In this document: positions 35,007 through 42,562 of the stretch, piece by piece
How positions within the stretch are numbered: the stretch's first letter is position 1
Layout: every line of letters starts with the position of its first letter
Assembly: GCF_026646375.1 (NCBI RefSeq)
Contig: NZ_JAIPPU010000011.1
Location: forward strand, 87,904-151,903
Direction: 5' to 3'
Length of the DNA stretch: 64,000 nt
Origin: Acetobacterium wieringae
Lineage (GTDB): Bacteria > Bacillota > Clostridia > Eubacteriales > Eubacteriaceae
Program-made: the position numbers and the translations under genes
The notes under the pieces: model-generated
Databases searched by the model: none
What the model was told of the DNA's origin: nothing
The model's input: only the letters and a program-made list of their open reading frames with translations

Positions 35007-35846
35007 ATGGCTGATAGACGAATGTTCGCAAAAACGATAATTGATAGCGACGCCTTCCTGGACATGCCAGTTAGCTCGCAAGTTTTATATTTTCACTTAT
35101 CAATGCGAGCTGATGATGAAGGCTTCATAAATAGCCCAAAGAAGATCCAGCGTATGGTTGGATGTAATGATGATGATATGAAGTTGCTGATAGCGAAAAG
35201 TTTTGTGATCTTATTTGAAACAGGGATCATTGTTATTAAGCACTGGAAAATACATAACTATATTCGAAAAGACAGAATCAATGAAACGATTTATAAAGAG
35301 GAAAAATCTGCATTGTTTGAGAAAAGTAATGGTGCCTATACCTTGCAAAATCCTGATGAAATAGAGCTTGCAGCACCTTGTCAACCAAGTGTCAACCATA
35401 TGTCAGTCACATGTCAACCAAATGTCGGCATAGGTAAGGATAGGTTAGGTAAGGATAGGTTAGGTAAGGATAGGTTAGGTAAGGATAATATACTGCACGG
35501 AGCTGACGAGCCAGCTCCCGAGCCGGAACCAGAACCAATAGTAATTATTGCATTGCCATTAGTTGATAAAACTGAGTACGTAATTACAGAGAAACAGGTT
35601 AACAACTGGCATGAGTTATATCCGGCGGTTGATGTACTACAAGAGCTTAGAAAAATGAGGGGCTGGCTTGAAGCAAATTCAAAGCGTGGCAAAACAAGAA
35701 ATGGAATACTTCGGTTTATTACAGGCTGGTTGGCAAAAGAGCAGGACAAAGGCGGGATCTACCGAAATAAAAGCGGAGCCAACGACAATGACACCAACAA
35801 CCCGTTTCTAAAAATGGCAATGGAAGGAGTATTTGATGACGAGTAA
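35007..35846 (+). CDS. Phage replisome organizer (DnaD-like replication protein)
   Basis: 279 residues. The N-terminal winged-helix replisome-organizer domain is visible (IDSDAFLDMPVSSQVLYFHL and HWKIHNYIRKDRI). The middle has two repetitive segments, one with Cys-Gln-Pro and Met-Ser units and one of four GKDRL-type copies. A Pro-Glu linker follows, and the C-terminus (MRGWLEANSKRGKTRNGI) matches the part that binds ssDNA/helicase loader in such proteins. The repeated DNA is the likely phage origin. No separate helicase or loader gene is present, so host proteins are needed. Confidence 0.85.
   Translation: MADRRMFAKTIIDSDAFLDMPVSSQVLYFHLSMRADDEGFINSPKKIQRMVGCNDDDMKLLIAKSFVILFETGIIVIKHWKIHNYIRKDRINETIYKEEKSALFEKSNGAYTLQNPDEIELAAPCQPSVNHMSVTCQPNVGIGKDRLGKDRLGKDRLGKDNILHGADEPAPEPEPEPIVIIALPLVDKTEYVITEKQVNNWHELYPAVDVLQELRKMRGWLEANSKRGKTRNGILRFITGWLAKEQDKGGIYRNKSGANDNDTNNPFLKMAMEGVFDDE
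35380..35434 (+). repeat. Five 11-bp phased repeats inside the replisome organizer gene (origin iterons)
   Basis: GTCAACCA-type units begin at 35380, 35391, 35402, 35413 and 35424, exactly 11 bp apart (third and fifth diverged). Confidence 0.7.
35431..35487 (+). repeat. 15-bp tandem repeats inside the replisome organizer gene (origin iterons)
   Basis: TAGGTAAGGATAGGT is repeated at 35431, 35446, 35461 and 35476 (last copy 12 of 15). In Firmicute phages such arrays in this gene are commonly the replication origin. Confidence 0.75.
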
Positions 35847-36179
35847 AGAAGCGAACAACATTCTGGCGATTCTAAAACCAATGGCCATTGTGCATATTGC
35901 GGGATTGAGATAGAAACAGCAGATATGCAAGTAGATCATGTTTTCCCGATAAACAGAGGTGGTTTGGATGAAAAAGAAAATATGATGCCAGCCTGTCGGT
36001 CTTGCAATCATTATAAGTCGACGTATGGCATCGAAGAATTCCGGGAAGAGATCGGTTTGTGGCATGAACGGTTGATGCGAGACAGCGTGACATATAAAAA
36101 CGCTGTGAGATTCGGGGTTGTGACCCCAACACCGCGGAAAGTAGAGTTTTATTTTGAGAGGTGTGAAGTGAATGATTAA
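35836..36179 (+). pseudogene. HNH endonuclease gene with a one-base frameshift
   Basis: The ATG at 35836 has AAGGAG upstream and starts MTSKEANNILAIL, but the frame soon stops. Adding one A to the run at 35874-35877 joins it to the HNH frame: KTNGHCAYCGIEIE, then VDHVFPINRGGL (first His) and PACRSCNHYKS (Asn and second His). HNH proteins often nick DNA for packaging. With no large terminase left, loss of function would cost nothing. A sequencing error is possible. Confidence 0.75.
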
Positions 36180-36336
36180 AACATTGTGGTACCGAGCTCA
36201 CGTTGAGGGTGTCGGTTGGTCTGATTGGATCGCGGAAGAAGTAGACACGTCGGCAATAAGTGAAGCATTTGAAAAAATAGGCAACAATATCAAAGAAGCG
36301 GGAGAAGCGATCGCCAAAGCATTGGAAAACGATTGA
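36172..36336 (+). CDS. Small protein with one ChW-like motif
   Basis: 54 residues. MIKTLWYRAHVEGVGWSDW resembles the ChW unit of the baseplate protein at 41397 (YRVHLEGIGWTDW), followed by a helical, charged C-terminus. Overlaps the end of the HNH frame by 8 bp. It may be a fragment of a duplicated ChW unit. Confidence 0.5.
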   Translation: MIKTLWYRAHVEGVGWSDWIAEEVDTSAISEAFEKIGNNIKEAGEAIAKALEND

Positions 36337-36370
36337 AGCGCATCAATGGAACGGTGATATAACGGAGAAA

Positions 36371-36571
36371 ATGCCGGAATGGTTGTATGATGCGATCATG
36401 GAAGGTGATAAGTTTGTCATGAAAGGGCGAGGGCTTTTCATGAGAACTGGGGAAGAAGCTGAGGGCGATGTATTTATTGATGACGGTACTTATATCATCA
36501 AAGAGGGCGACGGCGATATTTCAACCAGAAACCGTTGTATTTTTGAGAGTGAGTGGTATTTGTTGAAGTAG
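36371..36571 (+). CDS. Small prophage protein, unknown
   Basis: 66 residues, ACGGAGAAA before the ATG. Acidic and aromatic, mostly beta-like. No recognised domain. It lies before the small terminase. Confidence 0.5.
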   Translation: MPEWLYDAIMEGDKFVMKGRGLFMRTGEEAEGDVFIDDGTYIIKEGDGDISTRNRCIFESEWYLLK

Positions 36572-36586
36572 GAAGGAGGTGGCATT

Positions 36587-37090
36587 TTGACAGAAAAACA
36601 GAAACGATTTGCGGACGAGTATTTGATTGATCTTAATGCCACCAGAGCTTATAAAGCGGCTTATCCTAATGTGAAGAAGGACGAAACGGCTAGGGTTAAC
36701 GGTAGCAGGATGCTAACAAATGCTAACGTTAAATCATATATCGACAAAAAGATTGAAGAAATCCAATCAGACAAAACGGCCGATGCTCAAGAAGTGATGG
36801 AATATCTTACATCGGTTATGCGCCGGGAGAAGAGCGAATTTATTGTGGTTACTTGCAAAGAGCGAGTGAGCGATTACGACGAAAACGGCAAGAAACGAAT
36901 CATCGAAAAAGAAATGCCTGAGGTCGTTGAGATACCCGCCAAACTATCTGACGCCAATAAAGCTGCTGAACTTCTTGGCAAGCGATATCGCCTATACCGT
37001 CAATCACAGTCTTTATTACGAGCTTCAAGATATCAATGCGGTAGTAGCGGACATCGGAGCAGTCGGAGATCGGTCCATCCCGATTGTTGA
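36587..37090 (+). CDS. Terminase small subunit, C-terminus replaced at a deletion junction
   Basis: 167 residues from TTG with GGAAGGAGGTGG upstream. The N-terminal ~130 residues are a Terminase_2-type small subunit (LTEKQKRFADEYLIDLNATR; NANVKSYIDKKIEEIQ). It normally continues for a short C-terminus after LGKRY. Here, from residue ~134 on, the frame reads out-of-frame sequence of a tail gene (RQSQSLLRASRYQCGSSGH). The gene is thus fused at the point where all head genes are missing, and would have no large-subunit partner. Confidence 0.8.
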   Translation: MTEKQKRFADEYLIDLNATRAYKAAYPNVKKDETARVNGSRMLTNANVKSYIDKKIEEIQSDKTADAQEVMEYLTSVMRREKSEFIVVTCKERVSDYDENGKKRIIEKEMPEVVEIPAKLSDANKAAELLGKRYRLYRQSQSLLRASRYQCGSSGHRSSRRSVHPDC

Positions 37091-37202
37091 TCATTATGAA
37101 TACCGATATGGATTCGATGCGATTATCCGGAACACGACAGAAGCGTCTCGAATTATTGAGACGATGGAAGAAATAAATATAACAGGAGGAATAAATGAGT
37201 AG
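36984..37202 (+). pseudogene. C-terminal remnant of a neck/tail-terminator-like protein
   Basis: A frame running from the deletion junction to 37202 encodes DIAYTVNHSLYYELQ ... HYEYRYGFDAIIRN ... ETMEEINITG. It overlaps the sheath start by 8 bp, the place of the neck/tail terminator gene in phages with a DUF3383-type sheath. It has lost its N-terminus and its own start, so it is probably not functional unless expressed from an internal ATG. Assignment to the terminator family is from position and weak similarity. Confidence 0.55.
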
Positions 37203-38187
37203 ATTAAATGACTTTAAATCGTCCATCAAGCTCAGCACTGCAGCAGAAGTGCGAAAAGGGTTTGGTGGTATTTTATTGTTTGAGACCGATACGGATCACC
37301 CGTACACAACCTACAAAGATTTACCGGCAGTGCTGCTTGATTTTGCCATCACGACGGATACTTATAAGATGGCTGCCCGGATCTTTAACCAGGAATTAAG
37401 CCCATCTGGTATTTCGATTGTCGGCGATGCGACAGCGACACCGGCAGAAATTACGGCTAAGCTGGACACGCTGATTAATAAAAACTGGTACGGCCTTGTT
37501 TGCACAGATAATGCCACAGCGACCATCACGGCACTAGATGCCTGGGTTGATGATCAGGAGAAGGTTTATGTGGTGACGACCCAAGCGTTGACGGATATCG
37601 GGGTGCCGACATCAAAGAGAACCTTTATCGGTTTTCACCATGTAGCAGACGCCTATGTGATGGAGGGGCTATTATCAATTATGTTAACCAATCCTATTGG
37701 CAGCGCAACGGCTAAGTTTAAAAAGGTGCTGGGTGTTACTGAAGCAACGATCACCGATGCTCAACTTGCTACACTACGGGCCGATTACGGCGTAACCTAC
37801 ATTGAAGAATTGGGGAACCTTGAAACAACCGGGTCACAGACAGCGTCAGGCGAGTATTTTGATGTTGTTTTAAGTGAAGACTGGATTAACTACAACATGG
37901 AAAAAGAAATGCACGATTTGGCCGTTAAGACACAAAAAATCGGTTATTCCGGCGATGGCATTGCGTCTTTAGTTGGGGTTGCGACAAATGTTCTAAACAA
38001 GGCGGCGCTTCAGGGTATCATCCTGATTGAAAACAACGTGCCTCAGTTTGTGATCACTTATGTTAATCGGGCTGATGTTCCACAAGCTGATCGAGCGGAG
38101 CGGAAATACAACGGAATCAAATGGTTCGCTTACTTGGCTGGTGCAATTGAAGGTGCCGATCCTATTAGCGGCGAGTTGATCGCTTAA
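37195..38187 (+). CDS. Contractile tail sheath protein, DUF3383-like
   Basis: 330 residues with AGGAGGA before the ATG. The N-terminus has sheath-like beta structure; the middle and C-terminus (IASLVGVATNVLNKAALQGI, KYNGIKWFAYLAGAIEG) fit the short-sheath DUF3383 family. It is shorter than PBSX-type sheaths (~460), typical for this family. It is the first intact gene of the tail operon after the deletion. Confidence 0.8.
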   Translation: MSRLNDFKSSIKLSTAAEVRKGFGGILLFETDTDHPYTTYKDLPAVLLDFAITTDTYKMAARIFNQELSPSGISIVGDATATPAEITAKLDTLINKNWYGLVCTDNATATITALDAWVDDQEKVYVVTTQALTDIGVPTSKRTFIGFHHVADAYVMEGLLSIMLTNPIGSATAKFKKVLGVTEATITDAQLATLRADYGVTYIEELGNLETTGSQTASGEYFDVVLSEDWINYNMEKEMHDLAVKTQKIGYSGDGIASLVGVATNVLNKAALQGIILIENNVPQFVITYVNRADVPQADRAERKYNGIKWFAYLAGAIEGADPISGELIA

Positions 38188-38203
38188 GAAGGGAGAATGA
38201 AAA

Positions 38204-38605
38204 ATGGCAGAAGCAAAAGTTTATAGCGGGAAAAACACCCATTTCGTTGCTGATGGCCGGATTGCGACAGGTCTGGCAGAAGGTGACGCCATCGAGTGTG
38301 GGCCCAACGCAGACGCATTTACCGAAACTGTCGGAATGATGGGCGATGTCGAGTGGTCGGATACAAATAACTTTACTGGATATTTTAAGATCAAATTACA
38401 ACAGACCTCGCCGACGTGTGCGCTATATGAAAAATGGGCCAGAGAAGGAACGATCGTTCCGGTTCAACTTATTGATTTAAACACTGGCGGTATTAATGCG
38501 AGTTGTACTCAGGCGAGAGTTAAAAAGACGGCGGTAAAAAAATACGGGCCGAAATCAACAGAGCGTGAATACGAATTCGCAGCAGCAGATTACACAACTA
38601 AATAA
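38204..38605 (+). CDS. Tail tube protein
   Basis: 133 residues, GGGAGAATG before the start. Beta-rich with the composition of DUF3277-like tube proteins (GKNTHFVADGRIATGLAEGD; FTGYFKIKLQQTSPTCALYE). Placed directly after the sheath, as in contractile phages. Confidence 0.8.
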   Translation: MAEAKVYSGKNTHFVADGRIATGLAEGDAIECGPNADAFTETVGMMGDVEWSDTNNFTGYFKIKLQQTSPTCALYEKWAREGTIVPVQLIDLNTGGINASCTQARVKKTAVKKYGPKSTEREYEFAAADYTTK

Positions 38606-38626
38606 TACAAATAAGGAGAAATAAAG

Positions 38627-39065
38627 ATGGCTTTAACAGCAAAAGAAACGATAAATGGTCAAGAATATACATTCCAAAAGGTTCCACCCCGGGAGTGGCT
38701 AAAAATTCAGTACAGAACAACTGATAGAAACGGGAAACGAATCCCGCATGATTTTTACGACGAAATCTTTAAACATGTTGTGGTTAGCCCACAAGTGAGC
38801 ATGGACGAATTTGATGAGTATGAAGAGGTAGAAGCGGTGATGGATGCCGCTATAAACTTTCAACAGTTCGCCAACGGAAAATCCCCCTCAATACTATGAG
38901 GATTTAGCCAGAGAAGGCTGGTTTATCTGGCGCCTGGTGTTTGAAGGTGGCATGGCTTATGGAGATGTTTCGAATATGGATATTGAAGATCTCTTAGAAG
39001 CAAATGCGGCCTTAGATTATTATCAGCAGCTTCTGGAAGAAAGCAAAGATGGGGGCGCCAATTAA
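38627..39065 (+). CDS. Tail assembly chaperone with probable +1 ribosomal frameshift
   Basis: The 0-frame product is 90 residues, ending at 38899. A second frame runs on to 39065 with no start of its own (QYYEDLAREGWFIWRL). A +1 slip at CCC-T (38885-38888) would join them as SPQYYEDL and give a ~145-residue protein. Long and short chaperone forms made by frameshifting between the tube and tape-measure genes are a conserved feature of long-tailed phages. The exact slip could also be -2. Confidence 0.8.
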
Positions 39066-39098
39066 AGGCACCTCCATTGCAGAAAGGAGGTTCAGTAG

Positions 39099-41387
39099 AT
39101 GGATTTGCGGAATATGGCATTTAGCATTGGCTTTAAAGGCGACACGTCCGGCATAAAAGCCATGGATAGCGCAGCTGATAAAATGAAAGCAAATGTAGCA
39201 TCATCTTACAAAGAAATGGAATCAGCGGCAGACAACAGCGCCAAAAGCCAGAGATCACAAGCTGCCAGTTTAGCAGCAGCATATCGAAAGGCTGGCATGG
39301 ATCAATCCGAAGCCATGAAAAAAGCATGGTCGGAGATTGACCGGACAAGCAGCACGGGATCGGCCAAAGCGAAAAAATCAATGAATGATATTAATGGAGC
39401 AAGTTTCGACTCATTGATCGGGAAAGCTAAAGCTGCCGGAGCAGCGATTGTAGCCACGTTTGCAATTGATAAAATAATCGAATTTGGAGCGGCTGCGTTA
39501 GAATCAGCCGGATCGGCCAAAGCTATTTCCTCCCAATTCACTCAAACATTTGGCGATTTGGAGCCGGCGGCCCAAAAAGCAGTCGACAGCATGTCGGGAC
39601 AATTTGGAATGGTACCAAACCGATTAAAACCATCCATGTCACAGATGACATCAATGTTTAAAGGCTTGGGCCTTGATACTGAATCATCCATGGCAAAAGC
39701 CACGGATGCGGTAACGGCCAGCGCAGATGCGGCAGCCTTTTATGATAAATCTTATGCAGATGCAAATAGCGCCCTAACGAGCTTTATTAAGGGGAATTAT
39801 GAAGGCGGTGAGTCTATTGGACTTTTCGCAAATGATACTCAGATAGCTCAATATGCGATCCAGAAAGGTCTTGTCAGTTCAACTGGCGCATGGTCTGAGC
39901 TAGATGAAGCGACGAAACAGGCTACACGCTTGGAATACGCTCAAAATATGCAGAAACTGGCCGGAGCCACTGGACAAGCTTCGAGGGAAGCAGACGGCTG
40001 GGAAAATCAAGTCGGAAATGTAAAACAAGCCTGGTCAGACTTTCTCGCTGTTATTGGCAAGCCCGCCCTTGGTATGGCCGTTGGTGTTATGAAGAGCTTG
40101 ACCGATGGGCTAAAAACAGCCGGTGAAAAAGTAACATTCTTGACTGATGGATTCCAAGGCATTGGCGATCCCGCAGCACTGAGCGGATTGGATTCAATCA
40201 TTTATATGGTCGGGGATGGATTTCGAACCGCCTGCGATGGATTTAATGCGGCTTACGATGGAATAAAGAAAAAAGTCGAAGAAAATACCCCGAACATTCA
40301 GGCAAGTTTTGCTTCATTGAAAACATCTTGGGACTTATTTTTTAATACAGTAAATAGAAACAATGAAGAATTTAATCCAGGACAACTAGGGGAATGGGCC
40401 GGAAATCTATTAAATCTATGGATTCAAGTCGAGAGTGCGGGAGCCGGTGTAGTCCTTAGCGTTGGTTCGTGGGTTCAAAACATTGCCAATTTTTGGACGT
40501 CATTAGGCACCGGGAATTGGGGCGGTGTTGCCGATAGTGTAAAAGGTGTTGGGTCATCAATAGTCGGAGTCGTTGAGAATTTGACGGCTTTTTTTGTTGG
40601 GGCTGAAAATGCCAAAAACGCATGGAGCAGCGTCGGATCTTTTTTCGGGCAAGTTGGAACGAATATACAAACAGGTCTTTCATCTGCCGGGAACTCCATT
40701 GGGGTTATATTCACTGGTGCATACGATGGCGTCACAAACACATGGAACGGTGCAGTTAGCTTTTTCTCAGGATTGTCGAGCGATATCGGAAACTCGTTCA
40801 ATGGTGTGTCCGAATCAATTAATGGCGCTTTTGAAGGTTCGGTATCTTATATCTCTGGTTTGCCCGGGAAGTTTACCGAATGGGGCGCTGATATGGTTCA
40901 GGGGCTAGTTGATGGGATCATGGGCGCAAAAGATGCAGTTGGCAGCGCGGTTCAATCAGTGGCTGATAAAATTACGGCGTTCTTACACTTTTCGAGACCT
41001 GACGAGGGTCCGCTGCATTACTACGAGGAATGGATGCCTGACATGATGCGTGGATTGGCTGGCGGGATTACAAGCAATGCTTACTTAGTCAATAATGCGC
41101 TGTCCAGGTTAAGCTCAGATATGAGCATCGGAATTAACGGAGGGGCTCCAAATGTTAGCGGGTTCGACAACCAAGCACCATCAACCTCAAAAAACGTTAA
41201 AATTTCAAATAGATCTGGGTCAGGTAGCGGCGGCAGTTCCATAACGATCAAAAACGAGTTTAACATAAATGTGGGTGCTGGATCTGGTGGCAAAGAGATC
41301 GTGTCCAGCATCGAAAAAGAATGGCTTGTATGCATGGAACGATTCCTGAAGAAATACGATCTGAGAAATCCCCAAGTAACGGCATAG
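39099..41387 (+). CDS. Tail tape measure protein
   Basis: 762 residues with GAAAGGAGG before the ATG. Helical N-terminal third rich in Ala/Lys/Ser, central hydrophobic segments (GAAIVATFAIDKIIEFGAAA), aspects of a TP901-type core (FSRPDEGPLHYYEEWMPDMM), Gly/Ser-rich C-terminus (GSGSGGSSITI). At ~1.5 A per residue it sets a tail of roughly 115 nm. The frame is intact despite the missing head. Confidence 0.9.
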   Translation: MDLRNMAFSIGFKGDTSGIKAMDSAADKMKANVASSYKEMESAADNSAKSQRSQAASLAAAYRKAGMDQSEAMKKAWSEIDRTSSTGSAKAKKSMNDINGASFDSLIGKAKAAGAAIVATFAIDKIIEFGAAALESAGSAKAISSQFTQTFGDLEPAAQKAVDSMSGQFGMVPNRLKPSMSQMTSMFKGLGLDTESSMAKATDAVTASADAAAFYDKSYADANSALTSFIKGNYEGGESIGLFANDTQIAQYAIQKGLVSSTGAWSELDEATKQATRLEYAQNMQKLAGATGQASREADGWENQVGNVKQAWSDFLAVIGKPALGMAVGVMKSLTDGLKTAGEKVTFLTDGFQGIGDPAALSGLDSIIYMVGDGFRTACDGFNAAYDGIKKKVEENTPNIQASFASLKTSWDLFFNTVNRNNEEFNPGQLGEWAGNLLNLWIQVESAGAGVVLSVGSWVQNIANFWTSLGTGNWGGVADSVKGVGSSIVGVVENLTAFFVGAENAKNAWSSVGSFFGQVGTNIQTGLSSAGNSIGVIFTGAYDGVTNTWNGAVSFFSGLSSDIGNSFNGVSESINGAFEGSVSYISGLPGKFTEWGADMVQGLVDGIMGAKDAVGSAVQSVADKITAFLHFSRPDEGPLHYYEEWMPDMMRGLAGGITSNAYLVNNALSRLSSDMSIGINGGAPNVSGFDNQAPSTSKNVKISNRSGSGSGGSSITIKNEFNINVGAGSGGKEIVSSIEKEWLVCMERFLKKYDLRNPQVTA

Positions 41388-41396
41388 GAGGGCGAT

Positions 41397-42251
41397 ATGA
41401 TAGAAGGAAAAGCCCATGTGCAGGACACTGGATGGACAGAATTTAAGAGTGACGGCGAGACAATCGGCACCACTGGTCTGGGTAAACGACTGGAAGCCTT
41501 GATAATCAACTCCGATTACCGGTTGCGGTATAAGTCCCATGTCCAGAATATTGGTTGGCAAGACTGGGTTAGCCGTGGAGAAATTGCCGGAACAGTAGGC
41601 CAGAGCCTCCGGATGGAAGCTTTTAGAATTGAACTGCTGGACGATACCGGGAAACACGTCTGGTACCGGGTACATCTTGAGGGTATTGGCTGGACAGATT
41701 GGGCCATTGACGGCGCTATTGTTGGATCAGTCGGGGAGTCCCGTCGAATGGAAGCGGTTGAAATTCAGATCGTGGACGCCGCCAGTAATGAAGCGTTTAA
41801 AAAATGGTATGAGGATAGCTTGAAGTGTAAGCTGGGCGACGTGATTTTCACTTCAACCACCGGTGAAAGTACGAGCATGAGTAACAATGTGACCAACAAA
41901 GCCATTGAAGGCGGGACGGTCAGTGATCATGTGGAGAATAAACCATTAACTATGAATATAACCGGTATTATTGTCGGTGACGACTGCCAGGAAAAGCTGG
42001 AAACCATCAGGGATTATACCAGTAACGGGGATCTATTACGCTATGTTGGGTGCGATACAGCCAATAACATGGTGATCTCCTCATTCAACACAGATAGAAG
42101 CGTTTCCTTAAAAGGAGGCGTTGCTTTTACTTTGGCATTACAGGAAATACCCATGGCAACGGGGGTGGTGACGGTGATTGATGAAGCGTATATCTACACC
42201 CAAATGAATAACCTGAAAAATGGTGGATTGCAGCCGGTGTTGCGAGAATGA
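41397..42251 (+). CDS. Baseplate protein with three N-terminal ChW repeats and DUF6046-like domain
   Basis: 284 residues with AGGAGG before the ATG. The first ~135 residues carry three ChW units (HVQDTGWTEFKSDGE, HVQNIGWQDWVSRGE, HLEGIGWTDWAIDGA), each followed by a Gly-Arg-Met-Glu-Ala-type turn. The C-terminal part (KLGDVIFTSTTGESTSM to the end) matches the baseplate protein that in PBSX-type phages carries LysM (XkdP). ChW is a clostridial wall/protein-binding repeat, so here it replaces LysM as the wall anchor. Confidence 0.8.
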   Translation: MIEGKAHVQDTGWTEFKSDGETIGTTGLGKRLEALIINSDYRLRYKSHVQNIGWQDWVSRGEIAGTVGQSLRMEAFRIELLDDTGKHVWYRVHLEGIGWTDWAIDGAIVGSVGESRRMEAVEIQIVDAASNEAFKKWYEDSLKCKLGDVIFTSTTGESTSMSNNVTNKAIEGGTVSDHVENKPLTMNITGIIVGDDCQEKLETIRDYTSNGDLLRYVGCDTANNMVISSFNTDRSVSLKGGVAFTLALQEIPMATGVVTVIDEAYIYTQMNNLKNGGLQPVLRE

Positions 42252-42562
42252 GTTACTATATTTCAATTGATAAAAAGAACATACCGATAAAATTTGATGT
42301 TCGGCTAAATAAGATCACCTTCACGTTTGAGGTTCACTATAACGCTTCTTTTGATTTCTTCACTGTAGCGGTATCTGACAGCTCAGGCGAGGTATGGACA
42401 ACCGGCGAAAAGCTGGTTCTCAATAAACCAATCTTAAGCACTCAGTCCTACCTGAATTTCCCGTCGGTAACGCCCATGGACCCAACCGGGAAGGAAACCG
42501 AAATCACCTGGGACAACTTTAACAAGACGGTGTTTTTGTATGTGGGGGTGGCTGGTGAGTAA
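42248..42562 (+). CDS. Baseplate/tail protein, unknown
   Basis: 104 residues, start overlapping the previous stop (ATGA). All-beta, no TM segment (MSYYISIDKKNIPIKFDVRL). Position between LysM/ChW protein and hub suggests a baseplate component. Confidence 0.65.
   Translation: MSYYISIDKKNIPIKFDVRLNKITFTFEVHYNASFDFFTVAVSDSSGEVWTTGEKLVLNKPILSTQSYLNFPSVTPMDPTGKETEITWDNFNKTVFLYVGVAGE

Noticed and set aside
35431..35487. CRISPR array in the prophage
   Set aside because: Units are 15 bp without spacers and lie in a coding region; they are tandem iterons.
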